Shown piece by piece: positions 1-7,485 of a stretch of 8,798 nt of DNA (positions are counted from its first letter, which is position 1; the number at the start of each line of letters is the position of its first letter). This stretch comes from an uncultured Blautia sp. (GTDB lineage Bacteria; Bacillota; Clostridia; Lachnospirales; Lachnospiraceae), in NCBI GenBank assembly GCA_934378195.1, contig CAKRPO010000071.1:1-8798 (forward strand), read 5' to 3'. The notes under the pieces are model-generated. The model was given only the letters and a program-made list of their open reading frames with translations, ran no database searches and was not told where the DNA came from. The translations under genes were made by a program, and so were the position numbers.

Positions 1-73
1 GAACTGGCAGACGAGCAAGACTAAGGATCTTGTGAGCATTGCGCTCGTGTGGGTTCAAGTCCCATCTTCCGCA
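1..73 (+). tRNA. tRNA-Leu (anticodon UAA), 5' end cut by the window
   Basis: The window opens in the D loop. The anticodon stem is 16-20 paired with 28-32, and the loop CTAAGGA (21-27) places anticodon TAA at 22-24, which reads UUA leucine codons. A long variable arm (about 33-48, GAGC...GCTC) marks a class II tRNA, as expected for Leu. The T arm is 49-53/61-65 around the loop TTCAAGT. The 3' acceptor strand is 66-72 and the discriminator base is A73. CCA is not encoded (TGC follows), so it must be added by the CCA-adding enzyme. About 12 nt of the 5' end (acceptor strand and first D-stem strand) lie outside the window. Identity is clear from anticodon and arm structure. Confidence 0.95.
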
Positions 74-76
74 TGC

Positions 77-106
77 AAAGCCCTTGAGAAATTCAAGGGC
101 TTTTTC
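77..106 (+). terminator. Intrinsic terminator after tRNA-Leu
   Basis: An inverted repeat pairs AAAGCCCTTGA (77-87) with its complement at 93-103 across a 5-nt loop (GAAAT), and a T-rich run follows (CTTTTTCTTTT, 100-110). The A-run at 77-79 can also pair with the first Ts. The hairpin starts three nucleotides after the tRNA 3' end, so it most likely ends the tRNA transcript and separates it from the dgt operon. Confidence 0.9.
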
Positions 107-140
107 TTTTGTCTGAATATATGCTTTTCAAATTTTGGCG

Positions 141-167
141 TTTCGAAATGTGTTTGGAAGTGTCGAA
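141..167 (+). promoter_or_regulatory. Putative pair of Spo0A boxes
   Basis: TGTCGAA at 161-167 is an exact match to the known Spo0A 0A-box core (TGNCGAA). TTTCGAA at 141-147 differs by one base and starts exactly 20 bp earlier, about two helical turns. Both lie on the same strand, roughly 70 and 90 bp before the predicted start of the sigma-H-like transcript. A 7-bp site occurs by chance, so the support comes from the spacing and from the adjacent sigma-H-type promoter. Binding is inferred, not shown. Confidence 0.4.
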
Positions 168-198
168 AAAAATTATCTGAATGTTTTTTTTGAAAAAA

Positions 199-227
199 AG
201 AGGAATTTGCGACTTGACACGGAATAT
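199..227 (+). promoter_or_regulatory. Sigma-H-type promoter for the dgt-dnaG-rpoD operon
   Basis: AGAGGAATT (199-207) matches every defined position of the -35 consensus as I recall it from B. subtilis sigma-H (RnAGGAWWW). After an 11-nt spacer, ACGGAATAT (219-227) matches every defined position of the -10 consensus (RnnGAATWW). The usual spacer is 11-12. Transcription would start near 233-236, leaving a leader of about 35 nt with the dgt ribosome-binding site at 258-263. A perfect TATAAT overlaps at 225-230, and TTGACA sits at 214-219, but the gap between those two is only 5 bp, so they do not form one sigma-A promoter. A vegetative promoter must also exist for these essential genes; I cannot place one firmly. 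Confidence 0.6.
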
Positions 228-270
228 AATTAATAAGAGGTATTTTGTCGTAACCGTGGAGGGCACGCTT

Positions 271-1278
271 ATGAATATCAGAGAAAGCATGGAACAGAGA
301 GAACTGGAGCTTTTAAGTCCATATGCGGCGCATAGTGGCCATTCCAGAGGCAGGAAGCGTATGGAAGAAGAGTGTGATGTACGTACGGTTTACCAGAGAG
401 ACCGCGACCGGATCCTGCACTGTAAAGCGTTTCGAAGGATGAAAGATAAGACACAGGTTTTTCTGGCACCACAGGGCGATCACTACCGCAATCGCCTTAC
501 ACATACATTGGAAGTCTCGCAGATTGCGAGAACGATTGCAAAAGCTTTGCGTCTGAATGAAGATCTGGTGGAAGCGATTGCACTGGGACATGATCTGGGG
601 CATACACCATTTGGACATGCCGGGGAGAAGGCACTGGATGAGATACATCCGGGTGGATTTGCTCATTATCGGCAGAGTATTCGTGTTGTACAGCTGCTGG
701 AGAAGAATGGAGAGGGTCTGAATCTCACATGGGAGGTTCAGGATGGTATCCTGAATCACCGTATCAGTGGAAGTCCGGCGACACTGGAGGGACAGGTGGT
801 ACGGCTGTCAGATAAACTGGCTTATATTCATCATGACATGGATGATGCACAGCGTGCGGGAATCATTACAGAAGATGATATACCGGTGACACTTCGAATG
901 CTGCTTGGCTATACGACAAGAGAACGTCTGAATACATTTGTTCATGACATCATTGAGAGCAGCATGGACAAAGACCATATTGAAATGTCACCTGAGATTT
1001 ATGAAGCGTTGATGGATCTGAGGGGAATCATGTTTCAGAATGTATATGATCATCCGGGAGCAAAGCAGGAAGAGAAAAAAGCAATCAAAATGTTGAAAAG
1101 GCTTTATACATATTATATAGAAAATCCGGACGAAATGTCCGCAGAATACAGACAGCTGATGAAGAGAGGCGAATCGAAGGCACAGGTTGTCTGTGATTAT
1201 CTGGCAGGTATGACAGATCAGTATTCTATGGCAAAATTCCGGAAGATCTTCATACCGACGGCATGGGAAGTTTACTGA
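271..1278 (+). CDS. dgt: HD-domain deoxynucleoside triphosphate triphosphohydrolase (dGTPase-like)
   Basis: A 335-residue cytosolic enzyme of the dGTPase family, which hydrolyses dNTPs to the deoxynucleoside and tripolyphosphate and so controls the dNTP pool. The HD metal site is intact: H78 (in RLTHTLEV), H107-D108 (in LGHDLGHTPFGH, with further histidines H111 and H116) and D181 (in VRLSDKLAY). The family-typical start (SPYAAHSGHSRGR, then YQRDRDRILHCKAFRRM) and end (GMTDQYSM) are both present, so the protein appears full length. I chose ATG 271 because GGAGGG at 258-263 lies 7 nt upstream and the protein family starts there. The open frame runs back to an ATG at 181, but that is upstream of the predicted promoter. 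It is first in the operon, 29 nt before dnaG; placing a dNTPase next to primase suggests coordination of dNTP supply with replication. Exact nucleotide preference cannot be read from sequence, since short Firmicutes homologues may prefer dNTPs other than dGTP. Confidence 0.93.
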   Translation: MNIRESMEQRELELLSPYAAHSGHSRGRKRMEEECDVRTVYQRDRDRILHCKAFRRMKDKTQVFLAPQGDHYRNRLTHTLEVSQIARTIAKALRLNEDLVEAIALGHDLGHTPFGHAGEKALDEIHPGGFAHYRQSIRVVQLLEKNGEGLNLTWEVQDGILNHRISGSPATLEGQVVRLSDKLAYIHHDMDDAQRAGIITEDDIPVTLRMLLGYTTRERLNTFVHDIIESSMDKDHIEMSPEIYEALMDLRGIMFQNVYDHPGAKQEEKKAIKMLKRLYTYYIENPDEMSAEYRQLMKRGESKAQVVCDYLAGMTDQYSMAKFRKIFIPTAWEVY

Positions 1279-1307
1279 TTAAAGAGAAATAGCAGAGGAG
1301 GCAGAGT

Positions 1308-3104
1308 ATGCGTTATTCAGACGATATCATTGAAGAAGTACGACAGAAAAATGATATTGTAGATGTGGTATCGCAATACGTAAAACTGACGAGGAAGGGC
1401 AGCTCCTATTTTGGTCTGTGTCCTTTCCACAATGAAAAAACTCCTTCTTTTTCTGTGACACCAGGCAAGCAGATGTATTATTGCTTTGGCTGTGGCGCAG
1501 GAGGAAATGTATTTAATTTTATTATGGAATATGAGAATTATTCTTTCGGAGAGGCACTGAAGCATCTGGCGGACAGAGCAGGAGTGGAATTGCCAAAGAT
1601 AGAATATTCCAAAGAAGTGAGAGAAAAGGCAGAGCAGAAGGCAGAACTTCTGGAAATCAATAAACAGGCAGCACAGTATTATTATTATCAGCTCCGCACA
1701 GAAGGCGGCAGGCAGGGATATGAGTATCTTGCAGGACGTCAGTTGAGTGAGGAGACGATGCGCAGATTTGGCCTTGGTTATTCGGATAAGTTTGGAAGCG
1801 GACTGTATAAATTTCTGAAGTCAAAAGGATACAGCGATGAGCGGCTTCGCGAATCAGGACTGTTTAATGTAGATGAACGCCACGGAATGTATGACAAGTT
1901 CTGGAATCGAGTGATTTTTCCAATCATGGATGTCAATAACCGGGTGATCGGTTTTGGCGGACGTGTTATGGGGGACGGCAAGCCGAAATATCTGAACTCG
2001 CCGGAGACAAAGATCTTTGATAAGAGCCGCAACCTGTATGGACTGAATATTGCGAGGACGACGAGAAAGAAATACCTGATTCTGTGTGAGGGCTATATGG
2101 ATGTGATCTCCATGCATCAGGCCGGTTTTACCAATGCAGTGGCATCGCTTGGAACGGCACTGACATCCGGTCATGCGAGCCTTTTGAAACGATACACACA
2201 GGAAGTGCTCCTTTTGTATGACAGTGATGAGGCCGGCATCAGAGCTGCACTTCGTGGCATTCCGATTCTTCGGGAAGCTGGAGTGAATTCCAGAGTTGTG
2301 AATCTGAAACCATATAAGGATCCGGATGAATTTATCAAGAATATGGGACCGGGGGCTTTTGAAGAGAGATTGAATCAGGCATCCGACAGTTTTATGTTCC
2401 GTGTGAGCATTGCGGAGAGTGAATTTCCTATGGAGGAGCCACAGGGACAGAATCGTTTCTTTGAACGATGTGCCCAGATGCTTCTTGAACTGAAGGATGA
2501 GCTGGAAAGAAATCTTTATATAGAGGCAATCGTTAAGAAATACCGGGGACAATATGGAGTCAGTGTCGAAGATCTTCGAAAGAGAGTCAATACATTGGCA
2601 CTTAAGGGGACACCGGCTGAAAATCGAATACAGCCTAAGAGTAGTACGCAGAATAAGAAAAAGAAGGAGTCTGCTTCCGACCAGGCACAGAAACTGATGC
2701 TTACCTGGTTGGTAACGTACCCGAATATTTTTGATAAAGTTGCACAGTATCTGACACCGGAGGATTTTATTGTTCCATTGTACCGGGAAGTTGCACAGAT
2801 GCTGTTTCAACAGAGAGAGGAAGGGCAGATCAATCCTGCAAGGCTTCTCAACAGTTTTACAGACAGCGAAGAGCAGAGAGAAGTTGCGTCATTGTTTAAT
2901 GCAACGATTCATTTGGAAAACCAGCAGGAACAGGATCAGGCATTTGCAGATACACTTCTCCGGATTAAATCCGAAAGCCTTGCAGAGCGAAACCGCAACT
3001 GGGATCCGACGGATATGGCAGGGCTGCAGCAGATAGTCAAAGCAAAAAAAGAATTGGAAGAACTTGGGCGAAAACGCCGGGAACTGCATATTTCTTTTGA
3101 ATAA
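1308..3104 (+). CDS. dnaG: DNA primase
   Basis: A 598-residue DnaG, which makes RNA primers at the replication fork with the DnaB-type helicase. Domains in order: a CHC2 zinc-binding domain at about residues 1-97 with ligands C38, H41, C59 and C62 (CPFHNEKTPSF ... YYCFGCGAGG); the catalytic core from about 110, with the basic stretch KPKYLNSPET (225-234); the TOPRIM fold with EGYMD (261-265), DSDEAG (305-310) and DPD (338-340), which supply the metal-binding acidic residues; then a linker rich in K, S and Q (about 440-458) and a C-terminal helicase-interaction domain (about 459-598). Length is normal for the family and nothing is missing. ATG 1308 is supported by AGAGGAGG at 1294-1301, 6 nt upstream. 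It lies 29 nt after dgt and 39 nt before rpoD, the conserved dnaG-rpoD pairing of the macromolecular synthesis operon. Confidence 0.98.
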   Translation: MRYSDDIIEEVRQKNDIVDVVSQYVKLTRKGSSYFGLCPFHNEKTPSFSVTPGKQMYYCFGCGAGGNVFNFIMEYENYSFGEALKHLADRAGVELPKIEYSKEVREKAEQKAELLEINKQAAQYYYYQLRTEGGRQGYEYLAGRQLSEETMRRFGLGYSDKFGSGLYKFLKSKGYSDERLRESGLFNVDERHGMYDKFWNRVIFPIMDVNNRVIGFGGRVMGDGKPKYLNSPETKIFDKSRNLYGLNIARTTRKKYLILCEGYMDVISMHQAGFTNAVASLGTALTSGHASLLKRYTQEVLLLYDSDEAGIRAALRGIPILREAGVNSRVVNLKPYKDPDEFIKNMGPGAFEERLNQASDSFMFRVSIAESEFPMEEPQGQNRFFERCAQMLLELKDELERNLYIEAIVKKYRGQYGVSVEDLRKRVNTLALKGTPAENRIQPKSSTQNKKKKESASDQAQKLMLTWLVTYPNIFDKVAQYLTPEDFIVPLYREVAQMLFQQREEGQINPARLLNSFTDSEEQREVASLFNATIHLENQQEQDQAFADTLLRIKSESLAERNRNWDPTDMAGLQQIVKAKKELEELGRKRRELHISFE

Positions 3105-3143
3105 GGTTAAAATATAAACACTATATGGAGGGAATGAGCACCT

Positions 3144-4268
3144 ATGGAAATGAATATGGGCAAATTCAGCGAGAAACTGGTAGAGCTTCTGGAGCTTGCA
3201 AAAAAGAAAAAAAATGTACTGGAATACCAGGAAATCAGTGATTTCTTTAAAGACCAGCCTCTGGAAGTAGAGCAGATGGAAAAGGTTCTGGATTTTCTGG
3301 AAGCCAGTGGAGTGGATGTGCTTCGTATTTCAGGAAATGATGAAGAGCTGATTCTGGATGACGATGCAGACATCGAAAAAATGGATGATGAAGAGGAAAT
3401 CGAACTGGACAAGATCGACCTGTCTGTACCGGAAGGCGTCAGCATTGAGGATCCGGTCCGTATGTATCTGAAAGAGATTGGTAAAGTAAGTCTTCTTACT
3501 GCAGATGAGGAAATCGAGCTTGCAAAACGTATGGAACAGGGCGATGAAGAGGCAAAGAAACGTCTGGCAGAAGCGAACCTTCGTCTGGTTGTCAGCATTG
3601 CCAAGAGATATGTTGGACGCGGTATGCTGTTCCTGGATCTGATCCAGGAAGGAAACCTTGGCCTGATCAAAGCAGTAGAGAAATTTGATTACCGTAAAGG
3701 ATACAAATTCAGTACTTATGCGACATGGTGGATCCGTCAGGCAATTACAAGAGCGATTGCAGACCAGGCACGTACGATTCGTATTCCGGTGCATATGGTA
3801 GAGACGATCAACAAACTGATCCGTGTTTCTCGTCAGTTACTGCAGGAGTTAGGCCGTGAGCCTACTCCGGAAGAAATTGCAGAAGAAATGAAGATGCCGG
3901 TAGACCGTGTGCGCGAAATCCTTAAGATTTCTCAGGAACCGGTATCCCTGGAGACTCCGATCGGCGAAGAGGAAGACAGCCATCTGGGAGATTTTATTCA
4001 GGATGATAATGTTCCGGTTCCGGCTGATGCGGCTGCATTTACACTTCTGAAAGAGCAGCTGATCGAAGTGCTCGGCACACTTACGGAAAGAGAACAAAAA
4101 GTTCTTCGCCTTCGTTTTGGCCTGGATGACGGACGTGCACGTACACTGGAAGAAGTGGGCAAAGAATTCAACGTTACCAGAGAACGTATTCGTCAGATTG
4201 AAGCTAAGGCACTTCGTAAACTTCGCCATCCGAGCCGTAGTCGTAAACTGAAGGATTATCTGGACTAA
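3144..4268 (+). CDS. rpoD: RNA polymerase primary sigma factor (sigma-A/sigma-70)
   Basis: A 374-residue housekeeping sigma factor that directs core RNA polymerase to most vegetative promoters. Region 1.1 is short and ends in an acidic stretch (about residues 66-92, [18 protein letters not shown]). Region 1.2 includes [11 protein letters not shown] (103-113). Region 2, with [16 protein letters not shown] (145-160) and [17 protein letters not shown] (189-205), binds core and the -10 element. Region 3 starts near [14 protein letters not shown] (212-225). Region 4.2 carries the helix-turn-helix [20 protein letters not shown] (344-363) for the -35 element. Size matches B. subtilis SigA. ATG 3144 follows GGAGGG (3127-3132) by 11 nt, a little long; further in-frame ATGs at 3150 and 3156 are possible but worse placed. 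The stop overlaps the trmK start (TAATG). The 39-nt gap before it is AT-rich but shows no convincing promoter. Confidence 0.98.
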   Translation: MEMNMGKFSEKLVELLELAKKKKNVLEYQEISDFFKDQPLEVEQMEKVLDFLEASGVDVLRISGNDEELILDDDADIEKMDDEEEIELDKIDLSVPEGVSIEDPVRMYLKEIGKVSLLTADEEIELAKRMEQGDEEAKKRLAEANLRLVVSIAKRYVGRGMLFLDLIQEGNLGLIKAVEKFDYRKGYKFSTYATWWIRQAITRAIADQARTIRIPVHMVETINKLIRVSRQLLQELGREPTPEEIAEEMKMPVDRVREILKISQEPVSLETPIGEEEDSHLGDFIQDDNVPVPADAAAFTLLKEQLIEVLGTLTEREQKVLRLRFGLDDGRARTLEEVGKEFNVTRERIRQIEAKALRKLRHPSRSRKLKDYLD

Positions 4269-4990
4269 TGGTTGGGAATGTACAGCTGTCCAGGCGCCTT
4301 AAGACGATTGCGGATATGGTGACAGAAGGAAACCGGCTGGTAGATGTGGGATGTGATCATGGATATCTGCCGGTATACCTCATGTCGAATCATAAGATTC
4401 CAGGTGCGATCGCAACGGATGTCGGCAAGGGACCATTAGCCAGAGCACAGGAACATATTGAACAGTACGGTATGAGCCAGTACATAGAAGCGAGACTTTG
4501 CGATGGCCTGAAGGGTGTGCGCTCCGGAGAAGGCGATACACTGGTGATCGCAGGGATGGGTGGTCCTTTGATGGAAAAAATCCTTACAGAAGGTGTGCAT
4601 GCACTGCCAGGATTTCAGGAACTGATTCTGCAGCCGCAGTCGGATATTCCACATTTTCGTCATTTCCTTATGGAATATGGTTTCTGTATTGTGCAGGAAG
4701 AAATAGTTTTGGAGGATGGCAAATATTATCCGATGATGAAGGCTGTCCCGGGCAGAGCGAAAGAAACCTGGACAAAGGAAGAAGAAACGTTTGGGAAATT
4801 TCTGCTGGAACAAAGGCATCCGGTCCTTCAGAAATATCTGGAGCGAGAACTTCGTATCAGAGAGGAAATTGTCGGACAGCTGCAAAAGGCGGCAGGAGAG
4901 GGCGCAAAGAAGCGTCTGGATGAAGTAGAGGAGGAAAAGCAGCTGATCAGAGCTGCTTTACACAGATATGAAAGTAAAAGAACTGACTGA
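4268..4990 (+). CDS. trmK: tRNA (adenine(22)-N1)-methyltransferase
   Basis: A 240-residue TrmK (COG2384, YqfN of B. subtilis), which methylates N1 of A22 in the D loop of tRNAs using S-adenosylmethionine. The Rossmann SAM-binding motif is LVDVGCDHGYLPVYL (24-38), followed by the acidic strand end IATDVGKGPLARAQEH (48-63) and the characteristic TLVIAGMGGPLMEKIL (91-106). The C-terminal third (about 165-235) is rich in E, K, Q and R and probably forms the helical hairpin known in this family. The start ATG overlaps the rpoD stop by one base (TAATG), and the only nearby Shine-Dalgarno is weak (AAGGA at 4251-4255, 12 nt away), so translation is probably coupled to rpoD. Its 3' end overlaps nif3 by 23 nt and contains the hairpin described separately. 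The rpoD-trmK-nif3 order is common in Firmicutes. Confidence 0.94.
   Translation: MVGNVQLSRRLKTIADMVTEGNRLVDVGCDHGYLPVYLMSNHKIPGAIATDVGKGPLARAQEHIEQYGMSQYIEARLCDGLKGVRSGEGDTLVIAGMGGPLMEKILTEGVHALPGFQELILQPQSDIPHFRHFLMEYGFCIVQEEIVLEDGKYYPMMKAVPGRAKETWTKEEETFGKFLLEQRHPVLQKYLERELRIREEIVGQLQKAAGEGAKKRLDEVEEEKQLIRAALHRYESKRTD
4927..4967 (+). promoter_or_regulatory. Distant Shine-Dalgarno plus hairpin before the nif3 start
   Basis: A strong Shine-Dalgarno, AGAGGAGG (4927-4934), lies 33 nt before the nif3 ATG, too far for normal use. Between them is a perfect 9-bp inverted repeat, AAAGCAGCT (4936-4944) and AGCTGCTTT (4951-4959), with a 6-nt loop (GATCAG). If the RNA folds, the unpaired distance between the Shine-Dalgarno and ATG 4968 falls to 9 nt, a normal spacing. 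The 8 bases directly before the ATG (ACACAGAT) hold no Shine-Dalgarno. All of this lies inside the trmK coding sequence. The bridging role is inferred; simple re-initiation from trmK translation is the alternative. Confidence 0.5.
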
Positions 4991-5750
4991 TTGGCTGGAT
5001 AGCAGATATCCGGCTGGTATGGCAGAACACTGGGATAATGTAGGACTTCTGGTTGGTGATGATGAAGCAGAAGTCCATCATGTCTTTCTTGCATTGGATC
5101 TGACGGAAGAGGCTCTGGAGGAAGCTGTCCGGGCTGGCGCAGATATGATCATCACACATCATCCGATGATTTTTGAAGGTCAGAAAAAAATAAATAATCA
5201 TTCTTTTACAGGACGTAGGATTCTGAAGTTAATCAGAAACGGAATTCAGTATTATGCCATGCACACCAATTATGATGTGCTTGGTATGGCTGAGTTAAGT
5301 GCGGATTATCTGAAGCTTACTGATCGGGAAGTGCTCGCGGTGACTGCACAGACGGAGCACGGCGAAGAAGGTTTTGGCCGTGTTGGAAATCTCCCGCATG
5401 AAATGACGTTAAGAGAATGTGGGGAATTTGTAAAAGATGTGCTGGCATTAAATGATGTAAAAGTTTATGGAGATCCGGACAAGATTGTACAGAAAGCAGC
5501 AATCTGTACAGGAAGCGGCAAGAGTATGATTCCAGATGTTCTTGCAAAGGGTGCAGAAGTCTATGTGACCGGAGATATCGATCATCATACAGGGATCGAT
5601 GCAGTTGCCAGTGGGATGACGATCGTGGATGCAGGACATTATGGCACTGAATATATTTTCATGAATGCAATGCAGAAAGTGCTGGGAGAAAATTTCCCAA
5701 CCCTGAGGGTGACGTGTGCAAAAGTAAAGAGTCCGTATATGATATTATAA
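4968..5750 (+). CDS. Nif3-like dinuclear metal-centre protein (YqfO family)
   Basis: A 260-residue member of the Nif3/DUF34 family. These cytosolic proteins form hexameric rings with a dinuclear metal site; their biochemical role is unsettled, although annotation as GTP cyclohydrolase 1 type 2 is widespread. Metal-site motifs are intact: HHP (64-66), HTNYD with H99 and D103, the GD-x-DHH segment (202-207), and DAGHYGTE with H224 and E228. The start MKVKELTDWLDSRYP...EHWDNVGLLVGD is family-typical and fixes ATG 4968. The protein lacks the PII/CutA-like insert that makes B. subtilis YqfO about 370 residues, so this is the short form. It overlaps trmK by 23 nt, and the ribosome probably reaches the start by coupling or through the hairpin-bridged Shine-Dalgarno upstream. 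The stop is followed by a 49-nt gap before the kinase gene. Confidence 0.92.
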   Translation: MKVKELTDWLDSRYPAGMAEHWDNVGLLVGDDEAEVHHVFLALDLTEEALEEAVRAGADMIITHHPMIFEGQKKINNHSFTGRRILKLIRNGIQYYAMHTNYDVLGMAELSADYLKLTDREVLAVTAQTEHGEEGFGRVGNLPHEMTLRECGEFVKDVLALNDVKVYGDPDKIVQKAAICTGSGKSMIPDVLAKGAEVYVTGDIDHHTGIDAVASGMTIVDAGHYGTEYIFMNAMQKVLGENFPTLRVTCAKVKSPYMIL

Positions 5751-5799
5751 GAAAGTAATGGTTCAATTACGCAGGAGAATATGACAGGAGGGCTGTCTT

Positions 5800-7467
5800 A
5801 TGGATCAGGAAATGGTGAATGTTACGATTGACGGAAAAGACGAGGAGTATGCAATTGGTACGACATTCAGGGAAATTGCGGATGAGTACCAGGAGTGTAT
5901 GGATGCACCAATCATACTGGTCATGGTGAATGGCAAGCTTCGTGAGCTTCAGAAGAAAGTCAGCAGTGACTGTGATCTTAAGTTTATAACAACAAAGGAT
6001 CATGTAGGATTTGAAACTTACAAACGGACCGTATGTCTGGTCCTTCTGCGTGCAATTTATGATGTTGCCGGCAGAGAGAATGTAGATAAAGTCACGATTC
6101 ATTATTCGGTCGGAAATGGCTATTATTTTACAATGACTGGCAAAGAAGTTCTTGATCAGGGATTTCTTGACCAGGTAAAAGTACAGATGCACAAGCTGGC
6201 AGATGAACGTACGCCGATTGGCAAGAGGTCTGTGAATACGGATGATGCGGTAGCTCTTTTTCATCATCACAGGATGTACGACAAAGAGAAACTGTTTCGT
6301 TTTCGCCGTGTGTCCAAGGTGAATATCTATAACATAGGCTATTATGATGACTATTTTTATGGCTATATGGCAGACCATGCCGGTTATGTGCAGCATTTTG
6401 ATCTGAAACTGTATGATGAGGGATTTGTACTGGAACTTCCGGAAAGGAAGAATCCGTCTGTGATTCCACCGTTCCATCCGGAGAGCAAAATTTTTCAGGT
6501 TCAGAAGGAATCACAGGAATGGGCGGAGAAAATGGATATTTCCTATGTGGGAGATCTGAATGACCGCATTACGAAAGAAGGCATCAGCAATATCCTTCTG
6601 GTTCAGGAAGCCCTTCAGGAGGCAAAAATCTCTGACATTGCGCAGCGGATAGTCAGTGAAGGCAACAAGAAATTTATTATGATCGCGGGACCATCGTCTT
6701 CAGGAAAAACTTCTTTTTCGCATCGTCTGTCGATACAGCTGACAGCACATGGTATGAAACCGCATCCGATCGGTGTGGATAATTATTTTAAGAACAGAGA
6801 AGAAACACCGCTTGACGAATATGGTGAAAAGAATTATGAATGTTTGGAAGCGATTGATGTAGAGCAGTTCAATAAGGATATGCTGGCACTTTTGAGAGGA
6901 GAACGGGTGGAGCTTCCGGCCTTTAATTTTAAGACTGGTATCAGAGAATACAAAGGAGATTTCCTTCAGCTTGGACCAGAAGATGTGCTGGTTATTGAGG
7001 GAATTCATGGCCTGAATGACAAACTCAGTTATGCACTTCCGGCAGAAAGTAAGTTCAAGATCTATATCAGTGCGCTGACGCAGCTGAATATTGATGAACA
7101 CAACCGCATCCCAACTACAGATGGCAGGCTGATTCGCCGGATTGTGCGTGATGCACGCACCAGAGGAACTTCTGCGAAAGACACCATTGCAAGATGGCCG
7201 TCTGTACGAAGAGGGGAAGAAGCGAATATTTTCCCATATCAGGAACAGGCAGATGTGATGTTTAACTCTGCACTTGTGTATGAGCTGGCATGTCTCAAGG
7301 TGTATGCAGAACCGCTCCTGTTTGGAATTGATAAGAGCGAACCGGAATATTTAGAAGCCAAACGTCTTTTAAAATTTTTCGATTATTTTATTTCTGTTCC
7401 GAGTGAGGATATTCCGCACAATTCTCTTTTGAGGGAATTTGTAGGTGGAAGCTGCTTTGACGTATAA
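5800..7467 (+). CDS. Nucleoside (uridine) kinase with ThrRS-like N-terminal domains
   Basis: A 555-residue fusion protein. Residues about 5-65 look like a TGS domain (VNVTIDGKDEEYAIGTTFREIA). Residues about 70-240 resemble the second additional domain of threonyl-tRNA synthetase, but the HxxxH editing motif expected near its start is absent (the aligned stretch reads YKRTVCLVL), so tRNA editing is unlikely. Residues about 290-500 are a uridine kinase/phosphoribulokinase P-loop domain: Walker A GPSSSGKT (297-304), GVDNYFKNREETP (325-337), Walker B-like VLVIEGIHGLND (396-407) and RRIVRDARTRGTSAKDT (446-462). It probably phosphorylates uridine or a related nucleoside for pyrimidine salvage; substrate is inferred from family. 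This architecture is known in Clostridia and Thermotogae, often annotated udk. ATG 5800 follows AGGAGGG (5786-5792) by 7 nt. No promoter is evident in the 49-nt gap after nif3, so it is probably the last gene of the operon. Confidence 0.88.
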   Translation: MDQEMVNVTIDGKDEEYAIGTTFREIADEYQECMDAPIILVMVNGKLRELQKKVSSDCDLKFITTKDHVGFETYKRTVCLVLLRAIYDVAGRENVDKVTIHYSVGNGYYFTMTGKEVLDQGFLDQVKVQMHKLADERTPIGKRSVNTDDAVALFHHHRMYDKEKLFRFRRVSKVNIYNIGYYDDYFYGYMADHAGYVQHFDLKLYDEGFVLELPERKNPSVIPPFHPESKIFQVQKESQEWAEKMDISYVGDLNDRITKEGISNILLVQEALQEAKISDIAQRIVSEGNKKFIMIAGPSSSGKTSFSHRLSIQLTAHGMKPHPIGVDNYFKNREETPLDEYGEKNYECLEAIDVEQFNKDMLALLRGERVELPAFNFKTGIREYKGDFLQLGPEDVLVIEGIHGLNDKLSYALPAESKFKIYISALTQLNIDEHNRIPTTDGRLIRRIVRDARTRGTSAKDTIARWPSVRRGEEANIFPYQEQADVMFNSALVYELACLKVYAEPLLFGIDKSEPEYLEAKRLLKFFDYFISVPSEDIPHNSLLREFVGGSCFDV

Positions 7468-7485
7468 AGTGCAAATAAATTTTTC

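Noticed and set aside
214..230. TTGACA and TATAAT as a sigma-A promoter before dgt
   Set aside because: Both hexamers are perfect, but only 5 bp apart instead of about 17, so they cannot work together. Neither has a good partner at the right distance.
181..270. N-terminal extension of dgt from an upstream in-frame ATG at 181
   Set aside because: The extra 30 residues are not family-like, the ATG lies upstream of the predicted promoter and has no Shine-Dalgarno, and ATG 271 has a good one.
1854..2810. Long minus-strand ORF opposite dnaG (318 codons)
   Set aside because: It is antisense to a clear DnaG sequence, has no Shine-Dalgarno and no domain; its composition (many C, H, F, I, L) is typical of a reverse-strand shadow.
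3085..3143. Internal promoter for rpoD in the AT-rich dnaG-rpoD gap
   Set aside because: TAAAAT (3108-3113) and TATAAA (3113-3118) resemble -10 boxes, but no fair -35 lies 16-18 bp upstream, and a start from the second would be too close to the ribosome-binding site.
4498..4923. 141-codon plus-strand ORF inside trmK
   Set aside because: It lies wholly within the well-supported trmK frame, its product has no recognisable domain and is rich in R, G and S, as expected for an out-of-frame shadow.
5781..5831. 16-codon ORF (MTGGLSYGSGNGECYD) overlapping the kinase start as a leader peptide
   Set aside because: Its Shine-Dalgarno is only 3 nt from the ATG, the peptide has no run of regulatory codons, and there is no attenuator-like structure. 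It probably arises from the spacing around the true start.
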